A stretch of 64,000 nt of DNA from an uncultured Caldilineaceae bacterium (GTDB lineage Bacteria > Chloroflexota > Anaerolineae > Caldilineales > Caldilineaceae): the NCBI GenBank assembly GCA_951812725.1, contig OX638330.1, positions 5,683,405 to 5,747,404 of the forward strand. The letters are read 5' to 3'. The number at the start of each line of letters is the position of its first letter. Within the stretch, counting starts at the first letter, position 1. The translations under genes and the position numbers were made by a program. Positions 24,731 to 33,212 of this stretch are shown here, in pieces. A model generated the notes under the pieces. That model did no database searches. It saw only the letters and a list, made by a program, of their open reading frames with translations, and was not told where the DNA came from.

Positions 24731-25738
24731 TTAGGCCCTATTCAGTCTGGTTACCCTGCCCCCAATGAGCCATTCGGCCACATACAGGTTACCGCTGGCG
24801 TCCGCAGCCAAACCGTGAGGGCTGTTGAACTTGCCCGTCTCCAGGTGGCTCGTGCGTACTGACTGCCCCGATTCGTTCACATTGTTGGGCCAGCCTTCAA
24901 CATCGCACACCTGCTTGTTCTCGCCGAGGTACGTGAGCAGTTCATCGTTTATATCGGTGACCACGAGGCGGGCGCGAAGCTCGGCAATGATCATCAGATC
25001 GCCATGTGTCGCGAAACAACTGGGCGTGTTCAGAAAACCGTCACCAAACATCCGCCTGAATCCACCCTCCATGTCATAGACCTGTACGCGGTCGTTGGCC
25101 CTGTCCGCCACGTAGAGCTCCGGCTCGGACTTGCGATAATCAAAGAAGATGCCGTGCGGGCAGTTGTAGGCCCCGGCCCCTTCCTCGCCGTTGATGCTGC
25201 TGACATACTCGCCATCCTTCGTGAACCTGTGCACATGGTACGCGCCGTACCCATCGCCCACCCAGATGTCGCCGTTGCCACCAAAACGCTCCTCGTTCAC
25301 CGCGACGGTTGTGGGGGCGTAGCGTGTGTCTTTGTACATGGAAAGGTGAGGCGTCTCCAGCCTCATGACCACTTCACCGTCCAATGTCGTCTTGAATACC
25401 TGACCGTGCGCTTCGCCCACGCCCGGAGGGTTCTTGTAGCCGTGAAGATAGTGATTCTTGGATCCGTGGTCCACAATCCACAGATACTCGACTCCGCCCT
25501 CGTTGATGAGGGTGATCCCATGCGCCTCGGCAAAGTCGCCGCGCCACGAGGAAATCAGGTTGCCGTCCCCGTCGAAAGTCATCACTTCCGGATCGCCGGG
25601 GTGGCTGGTCATAACGTTTCCCGATTCCGTGACAACGATGCCCGGATGCGCCCATCCCTTGCGTGAGCTTTCACTTTCGGGAAGCTTGGCCCAATTGTCG
25701 TTCCAGTCGTATGAATGCCCTTCGCTGCCTACCCGCAT
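24731..25738 (-). CDS. NHL-repeat six-bladed beta-propeller protein
   Basis: This 335-residue protein is built of NHL-type blades: repeated G-x-x-x-D-x-x-G-N-(L/I)-Y/W-(V/I)-A/G-D patterns, for example ADASGNLYVAEW near the C-terminus, GDIWVGDGYGAYHVHRF in the middle and YVADRANDRVQVYD. Similarity in style is to the peptidyl-alpha-hydroxyglycine amidating lyase (PAL) group and related soil-bacterial proteins. No signal peptide is visible, so it is probably cytosolic. It lies just downstream of the zinc dehydrogenase gene on the same strand, about 220 bases away, and might share its pathway. Substrate unknown. Confidence 0.85.
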   Translation of the reverse strand: MRVGSEGHSYDWNDNWAKLPESESSRKGWAHPGIVVTESGNVMTSHPGDPEVMTFDGDGNLISSWRGDFAEAHGITLINEGGVEYLWIVDHGSKNHYLHGYKNPPGVGEAHGQVFKTTLDGEVVMRLETPHLSMYKDTRYAPTTVAVNEERFGGNGDIWVGDGYGAYHVHRFTKDGEYVSSINGEEGAGAYNCPHGIFFDYRKSEPELYVADRANDRVQVYDMEGGFRRMFGDGFLNTPSCFATHGDLMIIAELRARLVVTDINDELLTYLGENKQVCDVEGWPNNVNESGQSVRTSHLETGKFNSPHGLAADASGNLYVAEWLIGGRVTRLNRA

Positions 25739-25961
25739 GACATTACCTCCTGCGCGTCAAACTCGTAGTTGAAATTCAAGGGCAGCTGTTTTAGCGTCTG
25801 CCTGCGCTTGAAGCGCGCGTGCCGTTCCCGAACATGCAGGAAGAAGCTTTGCAGTACGAGTGATCACACGCGGGCCGGGGAACGGTGGGGGTGTGATGCC
25901 GCCCCCACATCCCCTGATTCTCTAAGTACGTGCTGCCCGGGAACGAACCGGCGCGTTCTGT

Positions 25962-27113
25962 TTAAGGTTTCAGGAGGATCTTGGTGTACCCTTCGATGCG
26001 CTTGTCAAACTTGTCATAGGCGTCGGCGGCGTCGTCCAGCGGCACCTCGTGGGACACAACGAAGCTGGGAGTGGCCTTGCCGGATATGATGAGGTCGCGC
26101 AAGTAGGCGTTGTACTGCTTCACGTTGCATTGACCCGTCCCCAGCTTCAGACCCTTCTCAAAAAGCTTCCCGAAGTTGATTGCCAGAGAGCCTCTCTTGG
26201 CGCCCTCGTCCACTCCACCGGGGTCCGATGGCACATACAGGCCCGGAATGCCCATGATCCCTGTGGGATTGATCAGGTCGATCATCTGATTTAGGACCAC
26301 GTTGGGAATCTCGGTCTGCTCGCCTCCGGCGGCGGACGATCCTTGCGCAGCGGCCTGATAGCCCACAGCGTCGACCGTCTTGTCCACACCGTCGCCCCCG
26401 CGCATGTCCCTGATCTGCTCCACCGGATTGCCTTCATCGAAATTGATGGGAATACCGCCAATCTCGCTGGCCTTGTCCAGCCGCTCCTGCACGTGATCGA
26501 TGGTATAGACCTCCGCCGCCCCTCTGATGATGCAGCTATAGGTGGCCATCAGACCGACCGGTCCCGCGCCCCACACGGCGACGCTCTCGCCGGGACTCAC
26601 ATCGGCAAGCTCAGTGCCGTGATAACCCGTAGGGAATATGTCCGCCAGAAGAGAGAAGTCCCACTCGAACGCATCCCCGGACGGAAGAGGCAGACAGTTG
26701 AAGTCCGCGTAAGGCACCTGAATGTACTCGGCTTGCCCGCCGCGCCATGGTCCCATTGCCACGTATCCATACGCGCCGCCTGCAAATCCAGGGTTGACCG
26801 TGAGACAGAAACCCGTAAACCCCCGCTGGCAGTTCTTGCAGAAGCCGCAGCCGACGTTGAACGGCATCACGACCCTGTCGCCTACTGACAAGGTTTTCAC
26901 AGCGGACCCGATATCTTCGACTATACCCATGTTCTCGTGTCCGAAGACGATGCCCGGTTCGGCCGCAGTCCGACCCTCATACATGTGCAGGTCGGAGCCG
27001 CAGATGCAACTCGAAGTAATCTTGACGATTACGTCATTCGGATGCATTATCTCGGGATCGGGAACTTCCTCTACGGCAACGCTGAACGGACCCTGATACA
27101 CGACGGCTCTCAT
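25962..27113 (-). CDS. Zinc-dependent medium-chain dehydrogenase, formaldehyde-dehydrogenase-like
   Basis: This 383-residue MDR-family enzyme has the catalytic zinc site in SSCICGSDLHMYEG (Cys near 35) and GHENMG (His-Glu near 60). The structural zinc Cys cluster is in GCGFCKNCQRGFTGFC near 90-106, and the nucleotide fold in VWGAGPVGLMA near 180. The long loop after the structural zinc site resembles glutathione-independent formaldehyde dehydrogenases of the Pseudomonas type. The start at 27113 is set by GGGGAGG five bases upstream. It probably oxidises an alcohol or aldehyde with NAD(P). Confidence 0.93.
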   Translation of the reverse strand: MRAVVYQGPFSVAVEEVPDPEIMHPNDVIVKITSSCICGSDLHMYEGRTAAEPGIVFGHENMGIVEDIGSAVKTLSVGDRVVMPFNVGCGFCKNCQRGFTGFCLTVNPGFAGGAYGYVAMGPWRGGQAEYIQVPYADFNCLPLPSGDAFEWDFSLLADIFPTGYHGTELADVSPGESVAVWGAGPVGLMATYSCIIRGAAEVYTIDHVQERLDKASEIGGIPINFDEGNPVEQIRDMRGGDGVDKTVDAVGYQAAAQGSSAAGGEQTEIPNVVLNQMIDLINPTGIMGIPGLYVPSDPGGVDEGAKRGSLAINFGKLFEKGLKLGTGQCNVKQYNAYLRDLIISGKATPSFVVSHEVPLDDAADAYDKFDKRIEGYTKILLKP

Positions 27114-27242
27114 AGTGACCTCCCCTTTGCCCTCTTGGATTGCTAAACCTAAGCGGTCAATCGCTTTCATCGCCGAGTGTATCAGGCTAGGGCAGTCATG
27201 TCAAAACCCGAATTCAGCTAAGGAGTAGGGTTTAGAGGTCTG

Positions 27243-27497
27243 GTGAATGCGTGTGATGTCTGGACTATCCCTCAGGACAAAGACAATCCGCATCCTGCAC
27301 CCTTGCCTGTAGAGCTCGCCCAGCGGGTAATCGGTTCTACCACCGCACAGATTGTACTTGATCCGTTTATTGGCTCAGGGACAACAGGAATGGCGGCAGA
27401 ATTGGAACGGCGGCAGTGGATCGGGATGGACATATCGAAGGACTACTGCACCCTTGCCCGTGATCGCATCGACAAGGTGAGGAGGATGATCCGGTGA
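27243..27497 (+). pseudogene. C-terminal fragment of a DNA methyltransferase
   Basis: The visible 84 codons carry HPAPLPVELAQRVI and LDPFIGSGTTGMAA, the AdoMet-binding motif I of amino-methyltransferases (N4-cytosine or N6-adenine) in permuted order, followed by IGMDISKDYC. The part with the catalytic SPPY/DPPY motif is missing upstream, where the dehydrogenase start lies. A restriction-enzyme relic follows. This is the end of a truncated modification gene, not a working enzyme. Confidence 0.85.
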
Positions 27498-27580
27498 CAC
27501 AGTTTCCATCCAGACCGCCTCGCACGCGCATAGAACTGTTTGAGCGAGTCCGGGCCGTGATATCACACGGCCCGTAAGTT

Positions 27581-27826
27581 ATGCCGGAGGAATCACGCTA
27601 CAACGGCTCAGGCGCGCCCGGCCTGTTCCTGGAAGATATGCTGGGGGCAACAGCAGGCGGGCACGACATACCCGATGCCGTAGGATAGGAACTGAAGTGG
27701 CATTCCGACCGCACTAGCCTTGTTACCCTGTTCCACAAGAGCCCGGACGGGCCAGAAGCCATTCTGCGCTACATGGTGCGCCGATACGGGCGCAAGGACG
27801 TCCAGGGGCGCTCAATTCCGACATGC
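27581..27826 (+). pseudogene. MvaI/BcnI-type restriction endonuclease relic
   Basis: From ATG 27581 the frame reads through YNGSGAPGLFLEDMLG, an in-frame TAG at 27686-27688, then ELKWHSDRTSLVTLFHKSP and a MVRRYGRKD block. The order matches MvaI-like endonucleases (G-x-G-x-x-x-x-LEDLL, D-x-x-x-W/I-ELK, SL-TLF-KSP, RYG-KD). The stop most likely replaced a TGG Trp codon just before the E-x-K catalytic pair. The reading ends at the repeat/MITE boundary near 27864. Together with the methyltransferase fragment this is a dead type II R-M system. Confidence 0.8.
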
Positions 27827-27885
27827 CATCCGGGCGTTCTGACCGCTTCAGAGTCGATACAACAAATGGGGAACTTTATCGTCTG

Positions 27886-28171
27886 GTAACTCCTCAGCCG
27901 CAACTGATACGCAACCCTGAACGAGGCGAGAAAAGGTATTCTTTCTCCCCTCATTGTTGTATTTTGGGCGGTCGGCCGCAAGCGGCCTCCCTTGTGCAGG
28001 GGCTGCGCCCCCGCAACGCCCCCCTACAAAAACATGCCTCACCGTCCGTGTGCCTTCTTCGCAACCTGTCGGCTGGCGAGCATGACGGCGGCTGTACACC
28101 AGTTGCGTCACCAAGAGCCTGAATGGTTCCAAGGATGATTGGCTGGCCAAGTACTGTGGCTTAGTAGTTAC
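27886..28171. mobile_element. IS66-like MITE, complete copy A (286 bp)
   Basis: The left end GTAACTCCTCAGCCGC and the right end, whose complement is GTAACTACTAAGCCAC, form roughly 16-bp terminal inverted repeats beginning GTAA. Perfect 8-bp target duplications ATCGTCTG flank it (27878-27885 and 28172-28179). The interior has the GC-rich core GGGCGGTCGGCCGC with short hairpins and no gene. GTAA termini and 8-bp duplications are features of the IS66 family. Its right half resembles copy 58317. Confidence 0.95.
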
Positions 28172-28304
28172 ATCGTCTGCAAAACACAGACAGATCTAAC
28201 CACAGCACACCTAGATCATATGTGCTGAATCGGCAACAATGGCGATCACAAGATTGGACGATGTCCAACAACTGCAGGTTCCCCGTATCGCTGCCCCAGA
28301 CGCG

Positions 28305-28332
28305 AAAAAGCCGACCGATTTCCCGGTCGGCT
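28305..28332 (-). terminator. Rho-independent terminator of the catalase gene
   Basis: AGCCGACCG (28309-28317) pairs with CGGTCGGCT (28324-28332) over a six-base loop, followed on the minus strand by five T's. It lies about 90 bases past the catalase stop. Confidence 0.9.
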
Positions 28333-28422
28333 CTGTACGCGGCGGTGATTGAAAATCAGGCCTTTTCGTACGTGTACCTTCTCCCCCTGGCGTATGACCT
28401 CAATGCATACGTTGCTGGGAGG

Positions 28423-29985
28423 TCAGTCGGCGGCTTTGGCCAGCGACGCTTCCGGCGTTGCCAGTTCCGAATATGCTTCTGCGCTGGTCTTCTCTATTAG
28501 GTCAGCCAGAGACAGATCCGCCAGGGCGGCAACCTGCTCAGAAACATGGGAAAGGTTCAGCTTCCCGGCCACGCCGCAAGCATAGTCCGGATCGGCCTTA
28601 TAAAAATGAACAAGCTGCCGCGTCTGGATACGTTCAGGCACGCCATCCATCGCTTCGGCGATATTGCTGAACAACTGCTCTTTCTGGTCGCTGTTCATCA
28701 GGCGGAAAAGATTGCCGGGCTGCGTATAGTCGTCATTGCCGTCGCGATGGTCGTAGCGGTCAGCATCGCCGGATACCTTGAGCGGCGGCTCGAGACTGCG
28801 GGAATCTTCGACCGGCCCTCCCATGCTATTAGGCTCATAGTTGACCGCACCGCCGAAGTTGCCGTCAGAACGCAGGTTACCGTCGCGGTGATAAGTGTGA
28901 ACCGGGCACTGAGGCTGGTTGGCTGGAAGGGCGGTATAGTTGACACCGATGCGGTAGCGATGGGCGTCTGCGTAGGACATTATCCGCGCCTGGAGCATTT
29001 TGTCTGGCGAGAAGCTGATGCCGGGAACGATGTTGGAGGGTTCAAACGCGGCCTGCTCGATGTCGGCAAAATAGTTTTCGGGGTTGCGATTGAGTTCCAT
29101 GATGCCGACTTCGATCAGCGGATAGTCGCCATGGGGCCAGACCTTGGTCAAATCGAAGGGGTTGATGCCGTAGGTCTCAGCATCCTCTTCCGGCATTACC
29201 TGGACGCAGACGCGCCATTGCGGATAATCTCCTCGCCCGATGGCGTCGAAGAGATCACGCTGCGAGCTTTCTCGGTCCTGCCCGACAATCTCGGACGCTT
29301 GGGCATTGGTCCATGTCTTAATGCCCTGCATCGTCTTGAAGTGGAACTTGATCCAGAAGCGTTCACTGTCGGCATTGATAAAGCTGTAGGTATGGCTGCT
29401 GTAGCCGTTGACAAAGCGATACCCCTGGGGCAGACCGCGATCACTCATCAGGATGGTGACCTGGTGCAGGCTTTCAGGAGAGAGTGACCAGAAGTCCCAC
29501 ATAGCTGTGCTGGAGCGCATGTTTGTCTTGGGGTCGCGCTTCTGGGTATGGATGAAGTCGCCGAATTTGTAAGGATCGCGAACGAAGAACACCGGGGTGT
29601 TGTTGCCGACCATATCCCAGTTTCCGTCTTCCGTGTAGAACTTGACAGCAAATCCGCGCACGTCGCGCTCAGCGTCTGCGGCGCCGCGTTCCCCTGCGAC
29701 GGTCGAGAAGCGGAGCAGACAGTCGGTCTGCTTACCTACTTCAGAAAATATCCTGGCTTTGGTGTAGCCCGTGACATCATTTGTAACGGTGAAGGTTCCG
29801 TAGGCTCCCGAACCCTTGGCATGCACGACCCGCTCCGGGACGCGTTCGCGGTTAAAGGTGGCCATCTTCTCCAGGAGTTGATAATCCTGCATGAGAAGTG
29901 GACCGCGCGGGCCGGCGGTCAATGAGTTCTGATTGTCTCCAACTGGCGCTCCATGAGCGGTTGTCAACTTTTTGCGTTCAGCCAT
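28423..29985 (-). CDS. Heme catalase, small-subunit type
   Basis: This 520-residue monofunctional catalase breaks down hydrogen peroxide in the cytosol. The distal active-site block FNRERVPERVVHAKGSGAYG is near residues 45-64, with the catalytic His about residue 54. FFVRDPYKFGDFIHTQKR follows, and the proximal heme ligand motif RIMSYADAHRYRIG, with its Tyr, is near 335. Length fits the small-subunit clades. A ribosome site GAAAGG precedes the ATG. Transcription ends at the hairpin at 28305. No regulator such as OxyR or Fur lies next to it. Confidence 0.97.
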   Translation of the reverse strand: MAERKKLTTAHGAPVGDNQNSLTAGPRGPLLMQDYQLLEKMATFNRERVPERVVHAKGSGAYGTFTVTNDVTGYTKARIFSEVGKQTDCLLRFSTVAGERGAADAERDVRGFAVKFYTEDGNWDMVGNNTPVFFVRDPYKFGDFIHTQKRDPKTNMRSSTAMWDFWSLSPESLHQVTILMSDRGLPQGYRFVNGYSSHTYSFINADSERFWIKFHFKTMQGIKTWTNAQASEIVGQDRESSQRDLFDAIGRGDYPQWRVCVQVMPEEDAETYGINPFDLTKVWPHGDYPLIEVGIMELNRNPENYFADIEQAAFEPSNIVPGISFSPDKMLQARIMSYADAHRYRIGVNYTALPANQPQCPVHTYHRDGNLRSDGNFGGAVNYEPNSMGGPVEDSRSLEPPLKVSGDADRYDHRDGNDDYTQPGNLFRLMNSDQKEQLFSNIAEAMDGVPERIQTRQLVHFYKADPDYACGVAGKLNLSHVSEQVAALADLSLADLIEKTSAEAYSELATPEASLAKAAD

Positions 29986-30098
29986 CTTTATCGCCTTTCA
30001 TGTGTATGAAGAGCCACTTCCTTATTTAAAAATTATACCGAGGTTGAACTATCTTGTCCAAAAAAGGTTAGTACGGGGATGTCCCTGAAAACGGACGA

Positions 30099-30734
30099 TT
30101 ACCACAGCGTAATCACCCGCTCCTCGCCGTCTTTGAGCGCCTGCCGATTGCGGCTCAGAGAAATAGTTACGGCCAGGTAGGCAATGACGCCAAATAGTGC
30201 ATAGGGCCAGGGGGTCAGACCGGCAATCGAAAAAACGAGCGCGCACACCAGCGAAGTCACGCTCACGCTGTAAGTCCCGATCGAGGCCATGCGGCTCCAC
30301 CAGATCAACAGCAGCCCGACCAAACAGACGACCCCGCCAATGAGCGGTGAGATCGCCAATATCGTAGCCGCCGTCGTGATGCCGCCCGCGCCGCCCTTGA
30401 AGCCGAGATAGAGCGACCAATTGTGACCGACCACAGCACACGCGCCGGCAAGCGCTGCCCCCGCGGCAACCGCGATCGCATCCATGCCAGGGAAGAACGC
30501 CCCCGCCGCGTAGCGGATGAGCAGAACAGCCGCCGCCCCCTTGAGCGCATCGCCCAACAGCGTGGGGATGGCCGCCTTCAGGCCCGCCGCGCGCCAAGCG
30601 TTCGTCGCACCGGTGCGCCCGCTGCCCACTGTGCGGATATCTACCCCGTATATGGCGGTGGCCAGCAAGCCTACCGGCACCGATCCGAGCAGGTAGCCAA
30701 GCAGCGCGCCGGCCGCGATCAGGAGCCAGTCCAT
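30099..30734 (-). CDS. plsY: Glycerol-3-phosphate acyltransferase PlsY
   Basis: This 211-residue inner-membrane protein transfers acyl groups from acyl-phosphate to glycerol-3-phosphate, the first step of phospholipid synthesis. It has about five to six hydrophobic segments. Family motifs are visible: GSVPVGLLATAIYGVDIRTVGSGRTGATNA near residues 17-46 (motif 1 with S-G-x-x-G-A/S-T-N), GHNWSLYLGFKGG near 104-116 (motif 2) and a third loop motif later. Length is normal. It stands alone, with catalase downstream and bactofilin upstream on the same strand. Confidence 0.95.
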   Translation of the reverse strand: MDWLLIAAGALLGYLLGSVPVGLLATAIYGVDIRTVGSGRTGATNAWRAAGLKAAIPTLLGDALKGAAAVLLIRYAAGAFFPGMDAIAVAAGAALAGACAVVGHNWSLYLGFKGGAGGITTAATILAISPLIGGVVCLVGLLLIWWSRMASIGTYSVSVTSLVCALVFSIAGLTPWPYALFGVIAYLAVTISLSRNRQALKDGEERVITLW

Positions 30735-30922
30735 AGCTAAATAAAGGTCAATCTTCGCGCTGGAGAGAACGCGGTCTGGGCCAGTTCTGCTGCGAGAACT
30801 TCCCCGTGGAGAAAACGGACCGAGCGCTGGCTTTCACAGCTTGGCGCCCCATCTGGCGCTGCAAGTACAGGCCCCGCTCCGTCTAATAAACAAAATGGGC
30901 TCGTGCCTCTTGCGGGCATACG

Positions 30923-31363
30923 CTACTCGAACTCCGGCTCTTGCTGCGATTGAGCGTCCGGCAGGACCACCGGCGTCTTCATATCCGCGGGCAAATCCAG
31001 CGACCCCTCAGCGTTCTCACCGCGCATGTGCAGTTCCCCTTCGAGCGTAGCCCCTTCATCCAACAGAAAACTGTTCACATGCAGCGCGCCGCGCACGTAG
31101 CAGCCTGCCAGCAGCTCGACGCGGTCCGCACGGATAACGCCGTCAAAATAGCCGCGAATGCTCACGTTGCGGGCGCGAATCTCGCAGTTGACGCGCGCGC
31201 CTTCGGTCAGTATGACGTTGGCCAGCGTTTCCAGCAGGCCGCTCTCTACCACACCGTCAATGCGAATGCTGCTATCACTGCGCAGGGCGCCGCTGTACGT
31301 GGCCCTGGGCCCGATGATAACCTCGATCGCGTCCGGCTGTGGTCGTTCGTTGCGTCGAAACAC
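30923..31363 (-). CDS. Bactofilin family polymer-forming protein
   Basis: This roughly 146-residue protein has the central DUF583 beta-helix: short hydrophobic-Gly-x repeats from about residue 15 to 105 (SIRIDGVVESG, ARNVSIRGYFDGVIRA, LLAGCYVRGALHVNS), flanked by polar, probably disordered ends. Bactofilins form cytoskeletal filaments at the membrane that position cell-wall enzymes. The start is likely the GTG at 31363, four bases after AGGGAGA; an ATG 32 codons upstream would add a Trp-rich segment that does not fit the family. A MITE copy lies about 115 bases upstream and might have altered its promoter. Confidence 0.88.
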   Translation of the reverse strand: MFRRNERPQPDAIEVIIGPRATYSGALRSDSSIRIDGVVESGLLETLANVILTEGARVNCEIRARNVSIRGYFDGVIRADRVELLAGCYVRGALHVNSFLLDEGATLEGELHMRGENAEGSLDLPADMKTPVVLPDAQSQQEPEFE

Positions 31364-31478
31364 CTGGTCTCCCTTTTCCCGCCGCCAACTGTCCCAAAAA
31401 AACCAGTTCAGCGGCATCCAAACCGATGGGGGAATTCCCTCACGGCCCAACCGCGGCAAGCAGAAAAACGCCCTGATC

Positions 31479-31771
31479 GGAACTGCTCAGCCGCAACTGA
31501 TTCGCAAACCTGAATGAGGCGAGCAAAGATGTTCATTCTCCCCTCATTGTTCTATTATGGGCGGTCGGGCCGTCGGCCCTCCCTTGTGCAGGGGCAGCGC
31601 CCCCGCAACGCCCCCCTCCAAAACCATCCCTCACCGACCGTGTGTGCGCATTCCAGCAGTGCCGCTCCAGCACCGTGACTGCCACCAACCAAATACGCAA
31701 TCAGATTGCCTGAATGGCGGCAGGCATAAAGGGCTGGTCAAGACAGGCACTGTATATGGCTTAGTCGTTAC
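31479..31771. mobile_element. IS66-like MITE, complete copy C (293 bp)
   Basis: The left end GGAACTGCTCAGCCGC and the right end (complement GTAACGACTAAGCCAT) are inverted repeats. They are flanked by perfect 8-bp duplications CCCTGATC (31471-31478 and 31772-31779). The interior shares the GGGCGGTCGGGCC core; its right half is the same subtype as copy 48594. Confidence 0.93.
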
Positions 31772-32063
31772 CCCTGATCTACTGTCAAACAGGCGGACTG
31801 ATTGCGGTGGGATGAGGTACGATTTTTACGGCGCGTAGTCTAGCACAGGTGAAAGATCTGGGCAATAACGATTTCCGGTTTCGGGGCGCTGCACCCCGCC
31901 CTGAATCGGTGACTGTAACCAACTTCCACGCACCTGTTCCGACGTACATGGCGGGCGAACCGCGCACATGTCGGGAACCAGGATCGATGCCGCGCAGTTA
32001 GTATGAATATCGGCCGCCGGCGCACTGTCGGCAGGCAAGCGTAACTAGGAGGAAAGGAAAAAT
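31772..32063. other. Intergenic region before vanZ
   Basis: No gene is supported. A short GC-rich hairpin, CGGGG...CCCCG, is at about 31886-31904. A strong AGGAGGAAAGG ribosome site at the end (about 32048-32058) serves the VanZ-like gene. Confidence 0.5.
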
Positions 32064-32480
32064 ATGAAGCGGAATCTGTTCCTGATATTCTGGGCCGTCG
32101 GCATCCTCTCTCCCATGGCCTGGCTCGTGCGGGCCTCACCCATAACTTACAGGCTCTTCAACACGCTGTTCAGTCCCCAGTGGATGCATATTTTCATGCA
32201 CACCCTGCTCTTTGCCGTGCTGGCCGCTCTGCTGATGCAGAATCTGACCGGCAGACTGGCTGCGAGGCGTGCCGTCCCGGTCGTTCTGGCCCTCGTCCTC
32301 TGCTTCGCCATCCTTCAAGAGAGCATTCAGCTGTTCAGCGAGCAGCGCGTACTGCACGGCGACACCTTCTTTGACATCGGCGTCGATATGCTCGGCGGCG
32401 TCCTCGGCCTGCTGGCGGCGCTGGCCTTTAGAAAGATCGTGGCCACGCGGCAAAGGCAAGCGCTGGTTCTGACAAAGTGA
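32064..32480 (+). CDS. VanZ-like membrane protein
   Basis: This 138-residue protein has four hydrophobic segments and the VanZ-family signature near residues 90-112: a Q-E-x-x-Q motif (LQESIQLFSEQR) followed by D-x-x-D-x-x-x-N/D-x-x-G (FDIGVDMLGG). VanZ proteins lower teicoplanin binding in enterococci, but most bacterial relatives have unknown functions, so no resistance role should be assumed. The ribosome site AGGAGGAAAGG is strong. It is a single gene, reading opposite to its neighbours. Confidence 0.88.
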   Translation: MKRNLFLIFWAVGILSPMAWLVRASPITYRLFNTLFSPQWMHIFMHTLLFAVLAALLMQNLTGRLAARRAVPVVLALVLCFAILQESIQLFSEQRVLHGDTFFDIGVDMLGGVLGLLAALAFRKIVATRQRQALVLTK

Positions 32481-32639
32481 GATCGGCGGTTGAGAAGGGG
32501 CCCAGAACTGGCCTGTCTTGGGGATTTCTGCGACTCTGATGTAGCGAGTCCCATCTGAGATTGGAACTGGTCGCAAGAAGTGTGGGGCACCCTCAAAACT
32601 CAGAGGGCACCCTGCGTTCCCAGTAACGTAGTTGCCGTG

Positions 32640-33206
32640 TCAACTTCCTGGTCGACAGAAAATTGACATCCACCAATCATAAAGCGGGTCGTGCACGCTG
32701 GGAATATAGCTGGCGCACGACTGCATCTTTTCCATGGCTGAGGCCAGTTCGTCCATGGAGACCCGACTTTCCTCGGCCCACAGTTTCAAGAGTTTCAGTG
32801 TGGAGACCAATTTCACCGGTGGATTGAGCTGCCCAAGTACGCGGCGGGCCTTACGATCGTCGGTTGCAACAGAGTAACCGCGCTGAAAGGCAAGCGCGCC
32901 GGTTATCGCCTCGCCATCGTCAAGATGAGCTGCCAAGTCAACATATGTATCCTCCTCTGCTGGGTGAGTCATACACATCTGTTGACATACGCCGTCTTTG
33001 AACAGAGGAATCAGATCAACAGCTTCTTTCACATCCTCAGCATCGGTGGAACCAGGACGCCTAATGAAGAGGGCTTCGTATTCGACCACATAGTCGGCTA
33101 CCCAGAGATCATAAGGCAACGAGACACAGATGTTTCGGAGATGGCCTGTTGCGTAGAGGTTGAGGAGGCAGTTGGTATCGAGAAGAAGGGATTCGAAATG
33201 GCGCAT
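32640..33206 (-). CDS. PIN-like nuclease paired with XRE-ImmA protein
   Basis: This 188-residue PIN-type protein has acidic residues at Asp10 (LLLDTN), Glu near 44 (VVEYEALF), DDGEAITGAL near 96 and ATDDRKARR near 115. All four acidic sites of an active PIN nuclease are present. A C-terminal extension of about 50 residues, rich in Met, Cys and Trp, is beyond a normal VapC. It follows the XRE-ImmA gene by six bases on the same strand and is probably co-translated. In such pairs the ImmA protein may cleave or regulate a partner. RNase activity is expected from the fold. Confidence 0.82.
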   Translation of the reverse strand: MRHFESLLLDTNCLLNLYATGHLRNICVSLPYDLWVADYVVEYEALFIRRPGSTDAEDVKEAVDLIPLFKDGVCQQMCMTHPAEEDTYVDLAAHLDDGEAITGALAFQRGYSVATDDRKARRVLGQLNPPVKLVSTLKLLKLWAEESRVSMDELASAMEKMQSCASYIPSVHDPLYDWWMSIFCRPGS

Positions 33207-33212
33207 TACGAT

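Larger units (their letters stand above)
27864..28375. repeat. Intergenic repeat family 2, copy split by a MITE
   Basis: The outer parts (27864-27885 and about 28180-28375) match 24182-24380; the middle is the inserted MITE. The copy ends with the catalase terminator hairpin. Confidence 0.85.
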
